In this document: piece by piece, positions 8,007-17,326 of the stretch | Layout of the letters: every line of letters begins with the position of its first letter | Position numbering within the stretch: the first letter of the stretch is position 1 | From: a virus | Virus record (IMG/VR): IMGVR_UViG_3300010354_000054 | Location: 34,645 to 98,644 of that record | DNA: 64,000 nt | Direction: 5' to 3' (one strand) | Made by a program: the position numbers and the translations under genes | Notes under the pieces: generated by a model | The model's database searches: none | The model's input: the letters and a program-made list of their open reading frames with translations, nothing else | What the model was told of the DNA's origin: nothing

Positions 8007-8746
8007 AAGGACTTCTCTAAATTTGCTATAAGAATATCTTGATCACCAGGCGAAAGATTCAGTGCTTCTTCATAAGACTCTATGAACACACTGTTGCTGT
8101 AGGAACTATTGTCACCAGACAAAAACTTGCTTTTACTGTTTAAGGCAAAAGATGCTCCTAAAAGAGCAAATTTTCTTTGCTCTTCTCTTTTAGCTTTTGA
8201 CACCTTTCGCATGGTTTCTACTTGATTCTTCAGCATCCTGTGAAGACCATAATGAAAAGATTGCGCAAGAGATGGATTTTTGCAATGGTACCCTATTGGC
8301 TCTAGGTGCTTAACGCAGTCTCCTTTTAGAACGACATCATGATTTGTATCTACTCTATCACAATAGAGGTCAGGGCTAGTATTGAATTTCACAACAGGTG
8401 AAAAGAAATTAAGACCTGATATCAAGCTATCTGTGAAATAGTCGTGTAGACGAATTTGTACACCTGTGACTCTTTTGTTTTCTTCAAAAAGTTTCCAGAC
8501 TCGCGATATTGAATATTCGTCCATTAGCACAGTATCTGCGTCTATCTTTACGAATAAGTCAAAGTTTTCTTTCTGAGATTCCCAGGAAGCCCAAAGCGCA
8601 TTGTGAGCTTCTTTCTCTTGCAATCCTTCGATTATCTGGTGATGATGGCTTTGCAAGTCTTTTTGCAATGATACCATAAGTTTGCATTGATCAAATTCAG
8701 ACTCATTGCTGTGCATCGTTCCAAAAAATACGCGTGGATAATTCAT
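8003..8746 (-). CDS. Putative GT-A fold glycosyltransferase
   Basis: 247 residues. FDLFVKIDADTVLMDEYS (about 80-98) supplies a DxD-type metal/nucleotide-sugar site (DAD) inside a Rossmann-like N-terminal half. A histidine in GYHCKNPSL about 75 residues later could serve the same active site. The C-terminal 60 residues are helical. This fits a GT2-like or related GT-A transferase, though no exact family is recognised. It is joined by 4-bp overlaps to the acetyltransferase upstream and the CgeB-like transferase downstream. Confidence 0.55.
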   Translation of the reverse strand: MNYPRVFFGTMHSNESEFDQCKLMVSLQKDLQSHHHQIIEGLQEKEAHNALWASWESQKENFDLFVKIDADTVLMDEYSISRVWKLFEENKRVTGVQIRLHDYFTDSLISGLNFFSPVVKFNTSPDLYCDRVDTNHDVVLKGDCVKHLEPIGYHCKNPSLAQSFHYGLHRMLKNQVETMRKVSKAKREEQRKFALLGASFALNSKSKFLSGDNSSYSNSVFIESYEEALNLSPGDQDILIANLEKSL

Positions 8747-9240
8747 GTCAAAATTTTATACATACAAATTTGATCAAAAAATTTGCCGTCTCTATACAAG
8801 GAGGAAACCATCTTTCCTTCCTCTATAAATCCAAGCCCTCTATAGACTTTTTGTCCTACGAGATTGTACTCTGCTGTTGTTAAGCTTACTCTATGCAACC
8901 CCCAGCTCTTACAAAGATCTAACATTAGGGACCACATTCCTTTTGCATATCCCATACCTCGAAAGTCTTTGTGTATGTCTGCGCCGAGAACACAATTCTT
9001 GTTTGTTTGATCAATGCTGTAGAACTTTACAAATCCTACTCTTTGATCATCAACCAAGAATATTTGCCTTTTTTGAGAAGCGTCTTTCTGTATTTTGCTC
9101 CACCAAGACATGTGCTGGTTGAGATCTATCGGATTGGGATGTGTTAAATTTCTCAGAACTAACGGATCATTGTGAAGATCGACTAGCCACTGATGATCTT
9201 CGTCAATTACGTCCCTTAGCGACAATTTTTGGTTTTTCAT
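8743..9240 (-). CDS. GNAT N-acetyltransferase, PseH/RimJ-like
   Basis: 165 residues from the ATG at 9240; two in-frame GTG codons precede it. The layout is a GNAT fold: LRDVIDEDHQWLVDLHNDP at the N-terminus, HMSWWSKI, VGFVKFY, the acetyl-CoA loop DFRGMGYAKGMW, and YNLVGQKVYRGLGF. The LHNDPLVLRN...HMSWW spacing resembles PseH, which acetylates the 4-amino group of UDP-4-amino sugars. With the DegT aminotransferase and the PseB-like dehydratase a few genes upstream, it would complete a three-step route to a UDP-diacetamido-trideoxyhexose. Confidence 0.72.
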   Translation of the reverse strand: MKNQKLSLRDVIDEDHQWLVDLHNDPLVLRNLTHPNPIDLNQHMSWWSKIQKDASQKRQIFLVDDQRVGFVKFYSIDQTNKNCVLGADIHKDFRGMGYAKGMWSLMLDLCKSWGLHRVSLTTAEYNLVGQKVYRGLGFIEEGKMVSSLYRDGKFFDQICMYKILT

Positions 9241-9251
9241 CACCACTTATC

Positions 9252-10055
9252 TTACACAAGATTTTTAAAGTACTCGTCTAAGCAGTTATAGAACTTTTTA
9301 GATAGCTCGTGCTGTCTATATGCTTTAGAAAGAGATCCTCTTTGATGAGCCAAAAAAGGAACACCGTCAAGCTGATACTCCTCGTGGTAGTTGTCACCAG
9401 TTCTTAAAACCTTTGCATTGTCTGTTGGCTTTTCTTGAACTAGTATCTTGTAAGGTATCTGATTATCATTTAAGTAAGAGGGTATCTGCCAGCCAGTATC
9501 CCTTAGCAATTCATATCCAACCGGTAGGTTGTAAAGCTCTGAAAGCTCTGAATTTGAAATCTGTAAATTGTTTCCTTTTGCAGGAGTTACATCCATGCTA
9601 GAAAAACTGTATTTTTTCGAAGCAGCAAACCATGTAAATGAAGGTTTGTCTTTATATGTCTGTACAGTACCAGAACCAGAGCATCTTCCGCCTATTCTTT
9701 CGTAAGAGCTTCCAAAAACTCCGACATTTTTCAAGATATCGACTGTTGTCTCATCCCAGCCTTTTACTAGCATTGCAGTATCAGTATCGGCAATAATATC
9801 GATTGAATCTGGGTCTGTTTTTTCAAAATTACCCAATGCCACTCTAACAGCATTGCAATGACCAGTAGTTCCACTTCCGTCAGGAACTCTTACGGGAGTT
9901 GAAGTATTTGATACTGAATTATAGCTTTCGTTGTCAAGACAATAGCAATAGAAAGAAATTGCATGCTTTGTCGCCATATTCAAATAGTTTTCCCTCATGT
10001 ATTCATAGAAGGGAACTGAAAAACTACTGACAGTAGCATGTACGTTTATTATCAT
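9252..10055 (-). CDS. Putative GT-A-like glycan protein
   Basis: 267 residues. A short N-terminal strand region leads to SIDIIADTDTAMLVKGWDE (about 82-100), where DTD could be a DxD nucleotide-sugar/metal motif. The next segment, GSSYERIGGRCSGSGTVQTY, is glycine-rich. No known family is recognised. It overlaps the aminotransferase gene by 4 bp and lies 11 bp upstream of the acetyltransferase start, within the amino-sugar sub-block. A glycosyltransferase role is inferred from the DxD and the context; an acceptor-modifying enzyme is also possible. Confidence 0.45.
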   Translation of the reverse strand: MIINVHATVSSFSVPFYEYMRENYLNMATKHAISFYCYCLDNESYNSVSNTSTPVRVPDGSGTTGHCNAVRVALGNFEKTDPDSIDIIADTDTAMLVKGWDETTVDILKNVGVFGSSYERIGGRCSGSGTVQTYKDKPSFTWFAASKKYSFSSMDVTPAKGNNLQISNSELSELYNLPVGYELLRDTGWQIPSYLNDNQIPYKILVQEKPTDNAKVLRTGDNYHEEYQLDGVPFLAHQRGSLSKAYRQHELSKKFYNCLDEYFKNLV

Positions 10056-11197
10056 TTCAGGTAATCTCCCAAAGAATCAATAACAATTCTGGATATTTCC
10101 TTTATGTCTTCTTCTGACAACCACCATCCGCAGGGCAAAGAAAATTGAGTGTTTGAAAATTCTCTTACGCCCGGTAGATCTTTTTTAAATTTTGAGAAGC
10201 ACGTATAATCATCATTGGGTACATGCACAAGACCCGCCTTGATACCGAATGAATTGAGTTTTTCTATAAGGCTTAGTTTATCACTTTCCTTTAAAGGTGT
10301 TCTAACGGTATAGACCCATCTTGCCGTGTCCTCATCCTTCGATCTAACTAGTGGCGTAATAGAAGTTCCTGAAAAGAGAGAATCATACAAGGCAGAATTT
10401 CTCTTGTGTGTCTCAATTATGTTAGCAACGTGAGGCAATTGAGAGATTCCTACAGCAGCCGTCAAATTGTTCATGTTAAATTTGTAACCTGCTTCTATTA
10501 TGTCAACGTCCCACTGCTGACCTTTCCAGTCTCCTTTTGCATCTTTGCTAGAGTCCCTATCTAAACCAAACCACTTAAGTGATTTTGCTCTTGCAAAAGA
10601 ATCAGCGTGCCTTGAAGTTAGTATTCCACCGTCGCCGGTCGTGACGTGCTTTATAGCTTGCAAGCTATAGCAAACATAGTCTGCGACATTCAGCGAAGGA
10701 TCTACGCCTTTATATTTTGCGTTAAAAGAATGAGCTGCATCTAAGATCAAAGGTATTCCTTTGCTCTTGCAGACTTCATATACTTCTTCGATTCTTCCTA
10801 GATTTCCTGCCCACGCAACGTAAATGACAGCCTTAGTTTTTTCTGTTATCGCGCTAAGGATCTGGTCTGGGCCTGGCATGCCTGTTTCGGGATCTATGTC
10901 TGTCCAAACTATATTTGCACCTGATGTTACAACAGGTGTATTTGTTGCAACACAAGTCATGGGGGTCGTTACTACATCATCGCCGTGTGAAACACCGCAC
11001 AGCTTAAGAGAAAGTGTAATCGCACTTGTGCAGCTATTTAACAATGCTACGTTTGTTCCGAAAATTTTGCCTAGAGCTTCTTCGAAGTTTTTGACTTGTA
11101 TTCCTTCGTTGATATAACCAGACTCAAGAACTTCTCTTATTGAAGAGATTGCATTCTCTACATCGACATGAACTTTAAAGAGTGGATATGATTTCAT
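10052..11197 (-). CDS. DegT/DnrJ/EryC1/StrS-type sugar aminotransferase (PseC-like)
   Basis: 381 residues, full family length. NSCTSAITLSLKLCGV and TPMTCVATNTPVV are the PLP-phosphate and substrate loops, LILDAAHSFNAKYKG holds the PLP-ring aspartate, and SLQAIKHVTTGDGGIL contains the Schiff-base lysine. These enzymes transfer an amino group from glutamate to a 4-keto (or 3-keto) nucleotide sugar. The gene directly follows and overlaps (4 bp) the 4,6-dehydratase gene that would make its 4-keto substrate, so a PseC-like C4 aminotransferase is the best guess. Confidence 0.88.
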   Translation of the reverse strand: MKSYPLFKVHVDVENAISSIREVLESGYINEGIQVKNFEEALGKIFGTNVALLNSCTSAITLSLKLCGVSHGDDVVTTPMTCVATNTPVVTSGANIVWTDIDPETGMPGPDQILSAITEKTKAVIYVAWAGNLGRIEEVYEVCKSKGIPLILDAAHSFNAKYKGVDPSLNVADYVCYSLQAIKHVTTGDGGILTSRHADSFARAKSLKWFGLDRDSSKDAKGDWKGQQWDVDIIEAGYKFNMNNLTAAVGISQLPHVANIIETHKRNSALYDSLFSGTSITPLVRSKDEDTARWVYTVRTPLKESDKLSLIEKLNSFGIKAGLVHVPNDDYTCFSKFKKDLPGVREFSNTQFSLPCGWWLSEEDIKEISRIVIDSLGDYLK

Positions 11198-12225
11198 TGC
11201 TTAGCTCCGTCAATCTCTTCAATAGTTCTACCTTCAAACTTTTCAAGACCCATATCGAGTATTCCGAGCTTCATTAGCTTGTCTTCAAGTTGTTCAGCAG
11301 TCATTACATCGTCAGCAGACGTATATTCAAAAGCCTTTTCATCTCCCGGCGTCAGAGAAGAAGAGATTGCTATAACCTCATCCTTGATGGTACATCTGAC
11401 GGATTCTGAAGCATTGATCAATGCTTCGTGCATCTTCTCTCCAGGCCTTAGTCCTACCACCTTTATAGGTTTGCCAGATCTCTTTGAAAATATTTCAGCT
11501 AGATCTCCAATTCTCATTGACGGAAGTCGAGGAACAAATATCTGACCTGATTCTGCACCGTTGATTGCGCTGACTATAAGGTTAACACTCTCATCAAGTG
11601 TCATAACAAACCTAGTCATCTCTGGGTCAGTTACGGTGAGATGCGGTAGATTTTCTGACTGGTATTTGAATAGTGGAATGATGCTTCCTCTTGACTCAAG
11701 CACATTTCCGTATCGGACTCCGATGTATCTCGATTTTGTTTGAGTATCGAAAGACATGCTCGTTACAAGTCTTTCTGAGACTGCCTTGCACATTCCATAA
11801 ACATTTATTGGAGAGCATGCCTTGTCAGTACTCACAAAGAGAAGCGTCCTAGTCTTTCCTGTAAGTTTCTCAAGCTCATAAACGGACTCGACAACATTTT
11901 GTGTTCCTTGCAAATTTGTAAGGACGCTTTCTCTGGGAGAGAGTTCACAAGTATCAACTTGCTTTAATGCTGCAGCAACAATTACGATATCGGCATCGGT
12001 TTGATGAAGAGCTTGAGTTACTCTTTGTTTATCTCTAATGTCGCCAACAATAAAGTTGACATTTTTAAAACCTTCAACAGTAGAAAGTTCATTTCTTATA
12101 GTCCAATGCTTGGCCTCATCTCTTGAGTAAGCATAGACTTTGTTATCCGCCATAAATCTCTTTATAAGCGTCTTCCCTAAAGAACCAGTACCACCAAAAA
12201 TAAGAATGTTTTTTGACTCAGACAT
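11194..12225 (-). CDS. UDP-GlcNAc 4,6-dehydratase (PseB/CapD-like)
   Basis: 343 residues, extended short-chain dehydrogenase fold. The NAD loop is ILIFGGTGSLGKTL, then VAAALKQVD, the catalytic stretch FVSTDKACSPINVYGMCKA with Thr-Asp-Lys and Tyr-x3-Lys, RYGNVLESRGSIIPLF, and the C-terminal GLRPGEKMHEALI. This is very close in pattern to PseB and to the FlaA1/CapD inverting dehydratases. It would make a UDP-4-keto-6-deoxy-HexNAc. It lies first in the dehydratase-aminotransferase pair. An ATAGAAAT motif sits 18 bp upstream of its ATG on the same strand, in one of the few real gaps of the train. Confidence 0.88.
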   Translation of the reverse strand: MSESKNILIFGGTGSLGKTLIKRFMADNKVYAYSRDEAKHWTIRNELSTVEGFKNVNFIVGDIRDKQRVTQALHQTDADIVIVAAALKQVDTCELSPRESVLTNLQGTQNVVESVYELEKLTGKTRTLLFVSTDKACSPINVYGMCKAVSERLVTSMSFDTQTKSRYIGVRYGNVLESRGSIIPLFKYQSENLPHLTVTDPEMTRFVMTLDESVNLIVSAINGAESGQIFVPRLPSMRIGDLAEIFSKRSGKPIKVVGLRPGEKMHEALINASESVRCTIKDEVIAISSSLTPGDEKAFEYTSADDVMTAEQLEDKLMKLGILDMGLEKFEGRTIEEIDGAKQ

Positions 12226-12247
12226 TTTGTCTAAGTATAAACTATTT

Positions 12248-13105
12248 CTATCCGACGTTCACGAAATTTTCTTCGTTAACAGCCTGAATAGAGTCTTCTC
12301 TAGTCATTTTATATCCGTGTTGCTGAAGCTTGTTCTTGTCACTCCAGCTGCCTGTAAGTGTATCTGACTCGAAAGATTCTTTTGTGTTAAAGATGCCTCC
12401 GTCATATACGGCTGACTCTTTATAAAACTTAAAGTATTGTTCTTGAAAGTCAATTTCTGTAAATTTTCCCATTTTTCTGAGTTCACAGAAAGCATTTTCC
12501 ATAAAACTTATTCTGTTCAATGAACAAACTTGAGGTGACAAATTTGTTCTGTAGATGCTTCCTTCAGGTCTCTCAAAGTAAGCTTTCTGATTAGTGAAAT
12601 GGTTTGACTGTCTCATCCACGCCCATTTTCTTGAGTCTTGCGTGGGAAAGTTTTTGTCGTATAGATGCTTTTCTTTTACTGAAAACTCTTGCAGTCTAAT
12701 GGATCCTACGTCGGCATTATTTTCTAAATATTTTTCGCATTCAACGATTGACTCTACGTATCCTGGGAAGTGTATTGCGTCCGACTCTATGACATAGACG
12801 TAATCTAGCTTACTTTTCAGTATAGACTCATAATTTTGCAAGCACCAGTCTACTGCAGTCCAAAATCCATAATTCGTAGAAGAGAAGAAGGAATTTTTAG
12901 TCAGGCTTTTTAATTTCTCTTTAGTGTTTTGGTAAACTGAAGAATTATCAAAAGCGATTACTCTGTCTTTTGGTAGATCTTGTATGGAATTGACAACTTT
13001 TTCAGCTATTTCATCTCGAATTTTATCTCGAGAGCAAGTTACCAATACGAAAAGAGTGTTCTTTGGTACTTCTTTCACGACACCTTCTCCAAGAAAGATC
13101 TCCAT
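12248..13105 (-). CDS. Putative GT-A (GT2-like) glycosyltransferase
   Basis: 285 residues from the ATG at 13105. That start overlaps the previous gene by 31 bp; a GTG at 13078 would give the 4-bp overlap usual here and may be the true start. NTLFVLVTCSRDKIRDEI opens a Rossmann-like half. DYVYVIESDAIHFPGYVESI (about 110-130) is a GT-A DxD-type motif (ESDA). A WAWMR...HFTNQ segment and an ENAFCELRKMGKFTEIDFQE helix follow. It resembles glycosyltransferase-like proteins of large phages; donor unknown. Confidence 0.55.
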   Translation of the reverse strand: MEIFLGEGVVKEVPKNTLFVLVTCSRDKIRDEIAEKVVNSIQDLPKDRVIAFDNSSVYQNTKEKLKSLTKNSFFSSTNYGFWTAVDWCLQNYESILKSKLDYVYVIESDAIHFPGYVESIVECEKYLENNADVGSIRLQEFSVKEKHLYDKNFPTQDSRKWAWMRQSNHFTNQKAYFERPEGSIYRTNLSPQVCSLNRISFMENAFCELRKMGKFTEIDFQEQYFKFYKESAVYDGGIFNTKESFESDTLTGSWSDKNKLQQHGYKMTREDSIQAVNEENFVNVG

Positions 13106-14184
13106 CCTTCCCAGTAAGCTTCATTTATGAGACTATTCTTCATGTCTTTCATTCCTGCCGAAAGCTTTGAAAATTCTTTCTCATCTAGAAGTCTTTCTAT
13201 TGAATTTGCAGCTTCTTCTGGAGAGCTAATATGAATGCTATTTACGCCGTCAACAAGATACTTCCCAGAATTAGATTTCTCAACGTATCTCCTGGTTGTG
13301 ACTACGGGAGTATGACTAAAAAGTGAGTGAAAGAATACTCCACCGCCCCAGTCTGTCTGTTTAAAATGTACCACTCCAGTTAAAGTCTTGTATTTCTTAA
13401 TTGTCTCTATGGGAGAAAGCGTTTCATAGTTACCTACGGGGCCTCCGTTGCTATAGCGAATATCAGCGCCCATCGCTCTTATGTTGCCTCCGTAATTGGT
13501 AACTTTTTGAATGCCTTTCTTTGATAAAATCTCGTTCATCTTGCAAAAAAGATCGTAGTCATCGGGCTGTCTAACATGAAAATTATGATTAAAAGATGCA
13601 AAGCATTTTTGACGATTTTGTTCTTCTTTGCTGAGAGAAAACAAGTCATATTCTATGTCTAGACACCACATATTGAAAGAATTTTCATATTTTGTACTTT
13701 CATAGCGAGCAGGCAATATTTTTGCAACGTTTCTAGGCGATAGACCTCCTGGTTTGTCTTCCCAGGCATTAACCGTTGAGGATACCCAGACAGCCTTCTT
13801 TTTCTCCATTAGGCTCTTGTAGTGAAGTAGATGATTTTCGCCTCCACGTAACGTGTGATAGATGTTAATTTCTGTGTCTGCTATTTCTTCTTCAGAGCAA
13901 ATTCTTACTAATGGAACATCTTTAGATGTGGGTATATTTTGCACTTCTATGAAAGCATCTTCTCCAAAAAAAGCACCTTCTTTACGAAGACCATGAAGCT
14001 CCAAATTTCTCTTTCCCGAGTCAGGATCAAGACACAAAAGAGCTGGCCACTGTGCTCCTGTAGACCAGTCCAGACCTAGCGTTCCATGCTTTGGTACGTG
14101 TACTTTATGTCCAAGCTTGTTGTAGTGAGCAATAGCTGACGCAAGGCCGAGACGATCGCTTGTTGGAAAAATTAATACGTTCAT
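13075..14184 (-). CDS. Putative GT-B glycosyltransferase
   Basis: 369 residues. It starts MNVLIFPTSDRLGLASAIAH, a Rossmann strand-loop-helix with an HYNKLGHKVHVPKHG second strand. The C-terminal half reads TGVVHFKQTDWGGGVFFHSL, then FSHTPVVTTRRYV and a helix with SPEEAANSIERLLDE, the usual end of GT-B transferases. The E-x7-E motif is not clear, so the acceptor/donor class is uncertain. It lies six bases after the next transferase gene. Confidence 0.6.
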   Translation of the reverse strand: MNVLIFPTSDRLGLASAIAHYNKLGHKVHVPKHGTLGLDWSTGAQWPALLCLDPDSGKRNLELHGLRKEGAFFGEDAFIEVQNIPTSKDVPLVRICSEEEIADTEINIYHTLRGGENHLLHYKSLMEKKKAVWVSSTVNAWEDKPGGLSPRNVAKILPARYESTKYENSFNMWCLDIEYDLFSLSKEEQNRQKCFASFNHNFHVRQPDDYDLFCKMNEILSKKGIQKVTNYGGNIRAMGADIRYSNGGPVGNYETLSPIETIKKYKTLTGVVHFKQTDWGGGVFFHSLFSHTPVVTTRRYVEKSNSGKYLVDGVNSIHISSPEEAANSIERLLDEKEFSKLSAGMKDMKNSLINEAYWEGWRSFLEKVS

Positions 14185-14190
14185 TTTTTC

Positions 14191-15090
14191 TCACAAATTA
14201 GAAATTAATCTTCTATATTGAACATAACCTTCTGGCAATTTCCAGGAAGATACATCCGGTATGTTTGGTATTGCCTCAGATATGTTGTCGTTTATTGAGT
14301 CCAAAGGTAAAACTTGGCTTGCAATTCCGACATTTCTTGATATTACAGGAATATCAAGAAGGCCACATTCTATTAACGATTGAGGTCCGCCCTCTGTTCT
14401 TGCAGTAACTGGATATAGATCAAGACACTGATATAAGTCATTTATTGTGTCGTGGGGTGGTCTTTCAAAATAAGCATAAGGAATTCCTGCCTTCTCCAGG
14501 CGGGATATGACGTATTGTCTTCTCCAGCCCGCTAAAACTACAAACAAATCTTTCCTTTTAAGGAATAGTTTCTCCAAGTAGTCAGCTAGAATATCAGGTC
14601 CCTTTTCTAGCTTTGGGCTTTTTAAATCATGACCTTCTGTATCTCTTTGAAAAGATCCAACCAGGTAAGCGCCAGCAGGTAAATTATATTTTACTCTTAG
14701 GCTTAATCTATCTTCTGTTTTTTTCCAAATTTTCTGATTAGCCCAGTAGGGTATCAGGTGTATTGGTTTGCTAGTAAGCGGTCTTATGAAGTCTAAAGTA
14801 GACTGATTATAGACGTGATAAACAGTAGTAATGCTATCTCTTAAAGCGAAATCATCTTTTTCTTTTTCCCCAAACTTTTCGGGAACTATATGATGAACTG
14901 TCGTTATTACTTTCTTAGTGGATAAAATGGAAGGTGGAACGTTCCTCCAGCACCAATCTGCTAAAAGCCAAATAACATCTGCATTATGTGGGTTGTCTAC
15001 ACACATATCAGCATTGTCTTCGGTCCACTCCTTGACCATTCTATCAACTATCCATCCCTCTCCTGGTGGAAGAACATAGACTTTGGGCAT
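14191..15090 (-). CDS. GT-B glycosyltransferase
   Basis: 299 residues. KVYVLPPGEGWIVDRMVKEW is the N-terminal loop, VITTVHHIVPEKF an acceptor-side strand, and YLVGSFQRDTEG starts the second Rossmann domain. FVVLAGWRRQYVISRLEKAG and ARTEGGPQSLIECGLLDIPV (about 232-251) form the nucleotide-sugar site, a GT4-like E-x7-E. At about 300 residues it is compact compared with usual GT4 enzymes. It has its own short leader of 24 bp without an obvious ribosome binding site. Confidence 0.75.
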   Translation of the reverse strand: MPKVYVLPPGEGWIVDRMVKEWTEDNADMCVDNPHNADVIWLLADWCWRNVPPSILSTKKVITTVHHIVPEKFGEKEKDDFALRDSITTVYHVYNQSTLDFIRPLTSKPIHLIPYWANQKIWKKTEDRLSLRVKYNLPAGAYLVGSFQRDTEGHDLKSPKLEKGPDILADYLEKLFLKRKDLFVVLAGWRRQYVISRLEKAGIPYAYFERPPHDTINDLYQCLDLYPVTARTEGGPQSLIECGLLDIPVISRNVGIASQVLPLDSINDNISEAIPNIPDVSSWKLPEGYVQYRRLISNL

Positions 15091-15114
15091 AAAAGTAACT
15101 ATATTAACAATCTT

Positions 15115-16044
15115 CTACTTTGTATTCGTCTTTAACTTCTGCAGAAGATGTACAACTCTTCTAACATTTTCTTCCATGTCATGGATCTCTTCAGTTGCTG
15201 ATGAATATGTCTCTATTCTTCTGATGAGGCTTTCTTTGTTGCTTAGACATTCTTTTATTTTGCTTATTATTTTTTCTTCTGAGTCGCTTTCTTCTATTGA
15301 TAGCATACTCTCTGACATTCTCTTGTCCATGTAAGTGGGTACATCTCCCACGGGCAAAACTTTCGAAAATCCAAACTCAACATATTTGGCAACTAATCTG
15401 TCTCTAAAATTTCCTGCTTTGCAAGTTACGCCCAGCCAGCATCTATCTAGCAGTTCTAGAAATTTTTCTCCATGATACTGGTGTGTTGCTTTTGAAGCTT
15501 CCATACCTGAGTGAGGTAGATAGGCAAATTTTACATCCGACTTGCTCAATGCACTTAGAATCTTAGTTCTTGTTGGATAATAAGACGCATCCATTTGGCC
15601 CGAAACAAGCACATCGATATCTTTGTTTGATATGTCTACCATTCTTTTAGATCCACAAAGCGGTAGAGTAATAACTTCCAGCCCTTTAGACGATAAGAAA
15701 TCTAAATTTCTCTTAGAGGGATAAGCATTTATGATAGTGTTAGATCCTACTTCTTCTAGAAATTTTAGCTGAGTTCTGTACAGAATTGCATCACTTTTGC
15801 TTTCGTCTATTGAATGTAAAACTTTTACACAGTTTAAAGACTTAAGTTTCTCTAGACTCTTTTGAGATTCTACTGAGATATAGACGACTACTACGTCTTC
15901 ATCTGATGGATTGAAATTGCTATTAAGAAAATTTGATTCAGTAAGTGCTATGCATCCGTTTTTTTCAAACGTAGATATCAAATCTGATCCGCTTGATTTA
16001 CACGTGTAATCTTTTTGAGAGTCTTTAAAAACGTAGTAGATCAT
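15115..16044 (-). CDS. Putative CgeB-like glycosyltransferase
   Basis: 309 residues. The second half holds IDVLVSGQMDASYYPTRTKI, FAYLPHSG and GEKFLELLDRCWLGVTCKAG, then RLVAKYVEFGFSKVLPVGDV and a C-terminal helical coil. This order (SG strand, C-rich loop, KYxEFGxxKVLPVGD) matches CgeB/spore-maturation-like and related GT-B transferases, in which the protein marks a sugar donor with a short acidic loop. It overlaps the next gene by 4 bp. Substrate unknown. Confidence 0.6.
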   Translation of the reverse strand: MIYYVFKDSQKDYTCKSSGSDLISTFEKNGCIALTESNFLNSNFNPSDEDVVVVYISVESQKSLEKLKSLNCVKVLHSIDESKSDAILYRTQLKFLEEVGSNTIINAYPSKRNLDFLSSKGLEVITLPLCGSKRMVDISNKDIDVLVSGQMDASYYPTRTKILSALSKSDVKFAYLPHSGMEASKATHQYHGEKFLELLDRCWLGVTCKAGNFRDRLVAKYVEFGFSKVLPVGDVPTYMDKRMSESMLSIEESDSEEKIISKIKECLSNKESLIRRIETYSSATEEIHDMEENVRRVVHLLQKLKTNTK

Positions 16045-16973
16045 TTCAATAGTCTTTCAAATATGTCTAGATACTTGTTGACACAAGATTCAATAGAGAC
16101 GTCTATGTCGTAAGTAAGGTCTTTCTTTTCAGGAAGATATTTTAGCTGAGTAACGTCTAAATCTGGTGGATTATCGTAATCCGTAAGCTGATATTCGTAA
16201 GGAATATTTTCTTTTAAGACTATTCCAAAACTTCCAAGAAGTTCTTTTGTGCCTCCGTCTTCGGAGCATATGACTGGTGTTCTTACAGATAGTGCTTCGA
16301 CAACTGTATTGGGGCAATGATCCAACCAACCAAGATGAATCATCCAGTCTGATTCTTTGAATATTTGCATACAGACATCATGCGGTATGTTTCCTGTAAC
16401 ATACACGTCTTTTTCATTAAGTCTTCCATCTAAAGATCCCATTATCACGAGACAAGAATTCTTGTGAAAGTTATTCTTGATGTAGTTAAAAAGCTCTATA
16501 TTGCTTTTTAACCTTTTTTGAGGATGCCAGTTAGCAGAAGACACAAAAATTTTTTCATGTCTTTCTCTTAGATTTTTTATGGCATTTTCAGTCTCTTGAC
16601 TAAAGCTTTTTGGCTGTGGACATCCATTCCTTATCACTGATCCTAGCTTAGGAATCCCCCACCACTTAGTAATCATACTTTTATCAAATTCTGATTGCCA
16701 TACCACGTAATCAGCGGACTGGTATGTTGATTTTATACCCGTGTTGTTGGTATAAAATTGATTAGGAGCAAACCAAATACCATCTATCCGCTGTACTACT
16801 TTCGGTGCAAGCGGTCTTCCTGATTTTTCTATAAAAACCAGAGAAATATCAGCATCTTTACCAGAAAAAGTGATTTCATGACCCAGCTCAATCACTTTTT
16901 CAGAAAATCTTTTTGCAAATGAATTAGGACCTGATCTAGAGCTTAAGTTAACATTGTCTAGATGTATTTTCAT
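16041..16973 (-). CDS. GT4-like glycosyltransferase
   Basis: 310 residues. NVNLSSRSGPNSFAKRFSEK is the GT-B entry loop, VVQRIDGIWF and ADYVVWQSEFDKSM are acceptor-side strands, FVSSANWHPQKRLKSNIELF is the lysine-bearing GT4 linker, and HCPNTVVEALSVRTPVICSE is the nucleotide-sugar motif near 215-235. All GT4 hallmarks are present. It overlaps its neighbours by 4 bp on both sides. Specificity unknown. Confidence 0.82.
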   Translation of the reverse strand: MKIHLDNVNLSSRSGPNSFAKRFSEKVIELGHEITFSGKDADISLVFIEKSGRPLAPKVVQRIDGIWFAPNQFYTNNTGIKSTYQSADYVVWQSEFDKSMITKWWGIPKLGSVIRNGCPQPKSFSQETENAIKNLRERHEKIFVSSANWHPQKRLKSNIELFNYIKNNFHKNSCLVIMGSLDGRLNEKDVYVTGNIPHDVCMQIFKESDWMIHLGWLDHCPNTVVEALSVRTPVICSEDGGTKELLGSFGIVLKENIPYEYQLTDYDNPPDLDVTQLKYLPEKKDLTYDIDVSIESCVNKYLDIFERLLK

Positions 16974-17326
16974 GATCTTCTCTTGACAGCAGAAATGAAC
17001 ACATCACCGAATACCGTTCCATTCATCATAGTTGCCAACAAAGCCAACTCTTTTGTCGGTATTTCAGTCGTTGTTGCTCGCTTCGTGAAGATTGAGGGAT
17101 CTAACTCCTGGTTTCCGTTAACTGTTACGCTGTCATAATACATCTGAGAAAGAAGATTGACCGATTCATTGCTAAGTGGAGTTTGTGTCTCTTTGACAAG
17201 TTCAGATATGGTGTAAAAAATGTCTCCATAAATTTCCATACACGTAGACTTATCAAATTTCTGCTCTAGCCTTCTTTGAAGTCTATCATTTAAAAGTTTA
17301 GTAACTGCTTCGTGTATGCTTTTCAT
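16970..17326 (-). CDS. Small helical protein of unknown function
   Basis: 118 residues with no recognised family. The N-terminal half is helical (MKSIHEAVTKLLNDRLQRRL...), followed by SELVKETQTPLSNESVNLLS, and the C-terminus carries a ALLATMMNGTVFGDVFISAV stretch that is not long enough to be a clear membrane span. It is flanked by two GT4 transferase genes, one base away from the upstream one and overlapping the next by 4 bp. It could be a chaperone or partner of one of these enzymes. Real by gene packing and codon use. Confidence 0.55.
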   Translation of the reverse strand: MKSIHEAVTKLLNDRLQRRLEQKFDKSTCMEIYGDIFYTISELVKETQTPLSNESVNLLSQMYYDSVTVNGNQELDPSIFTKRATTTEIPTKELALLATMMNGTVFGDVFISAVKRRS

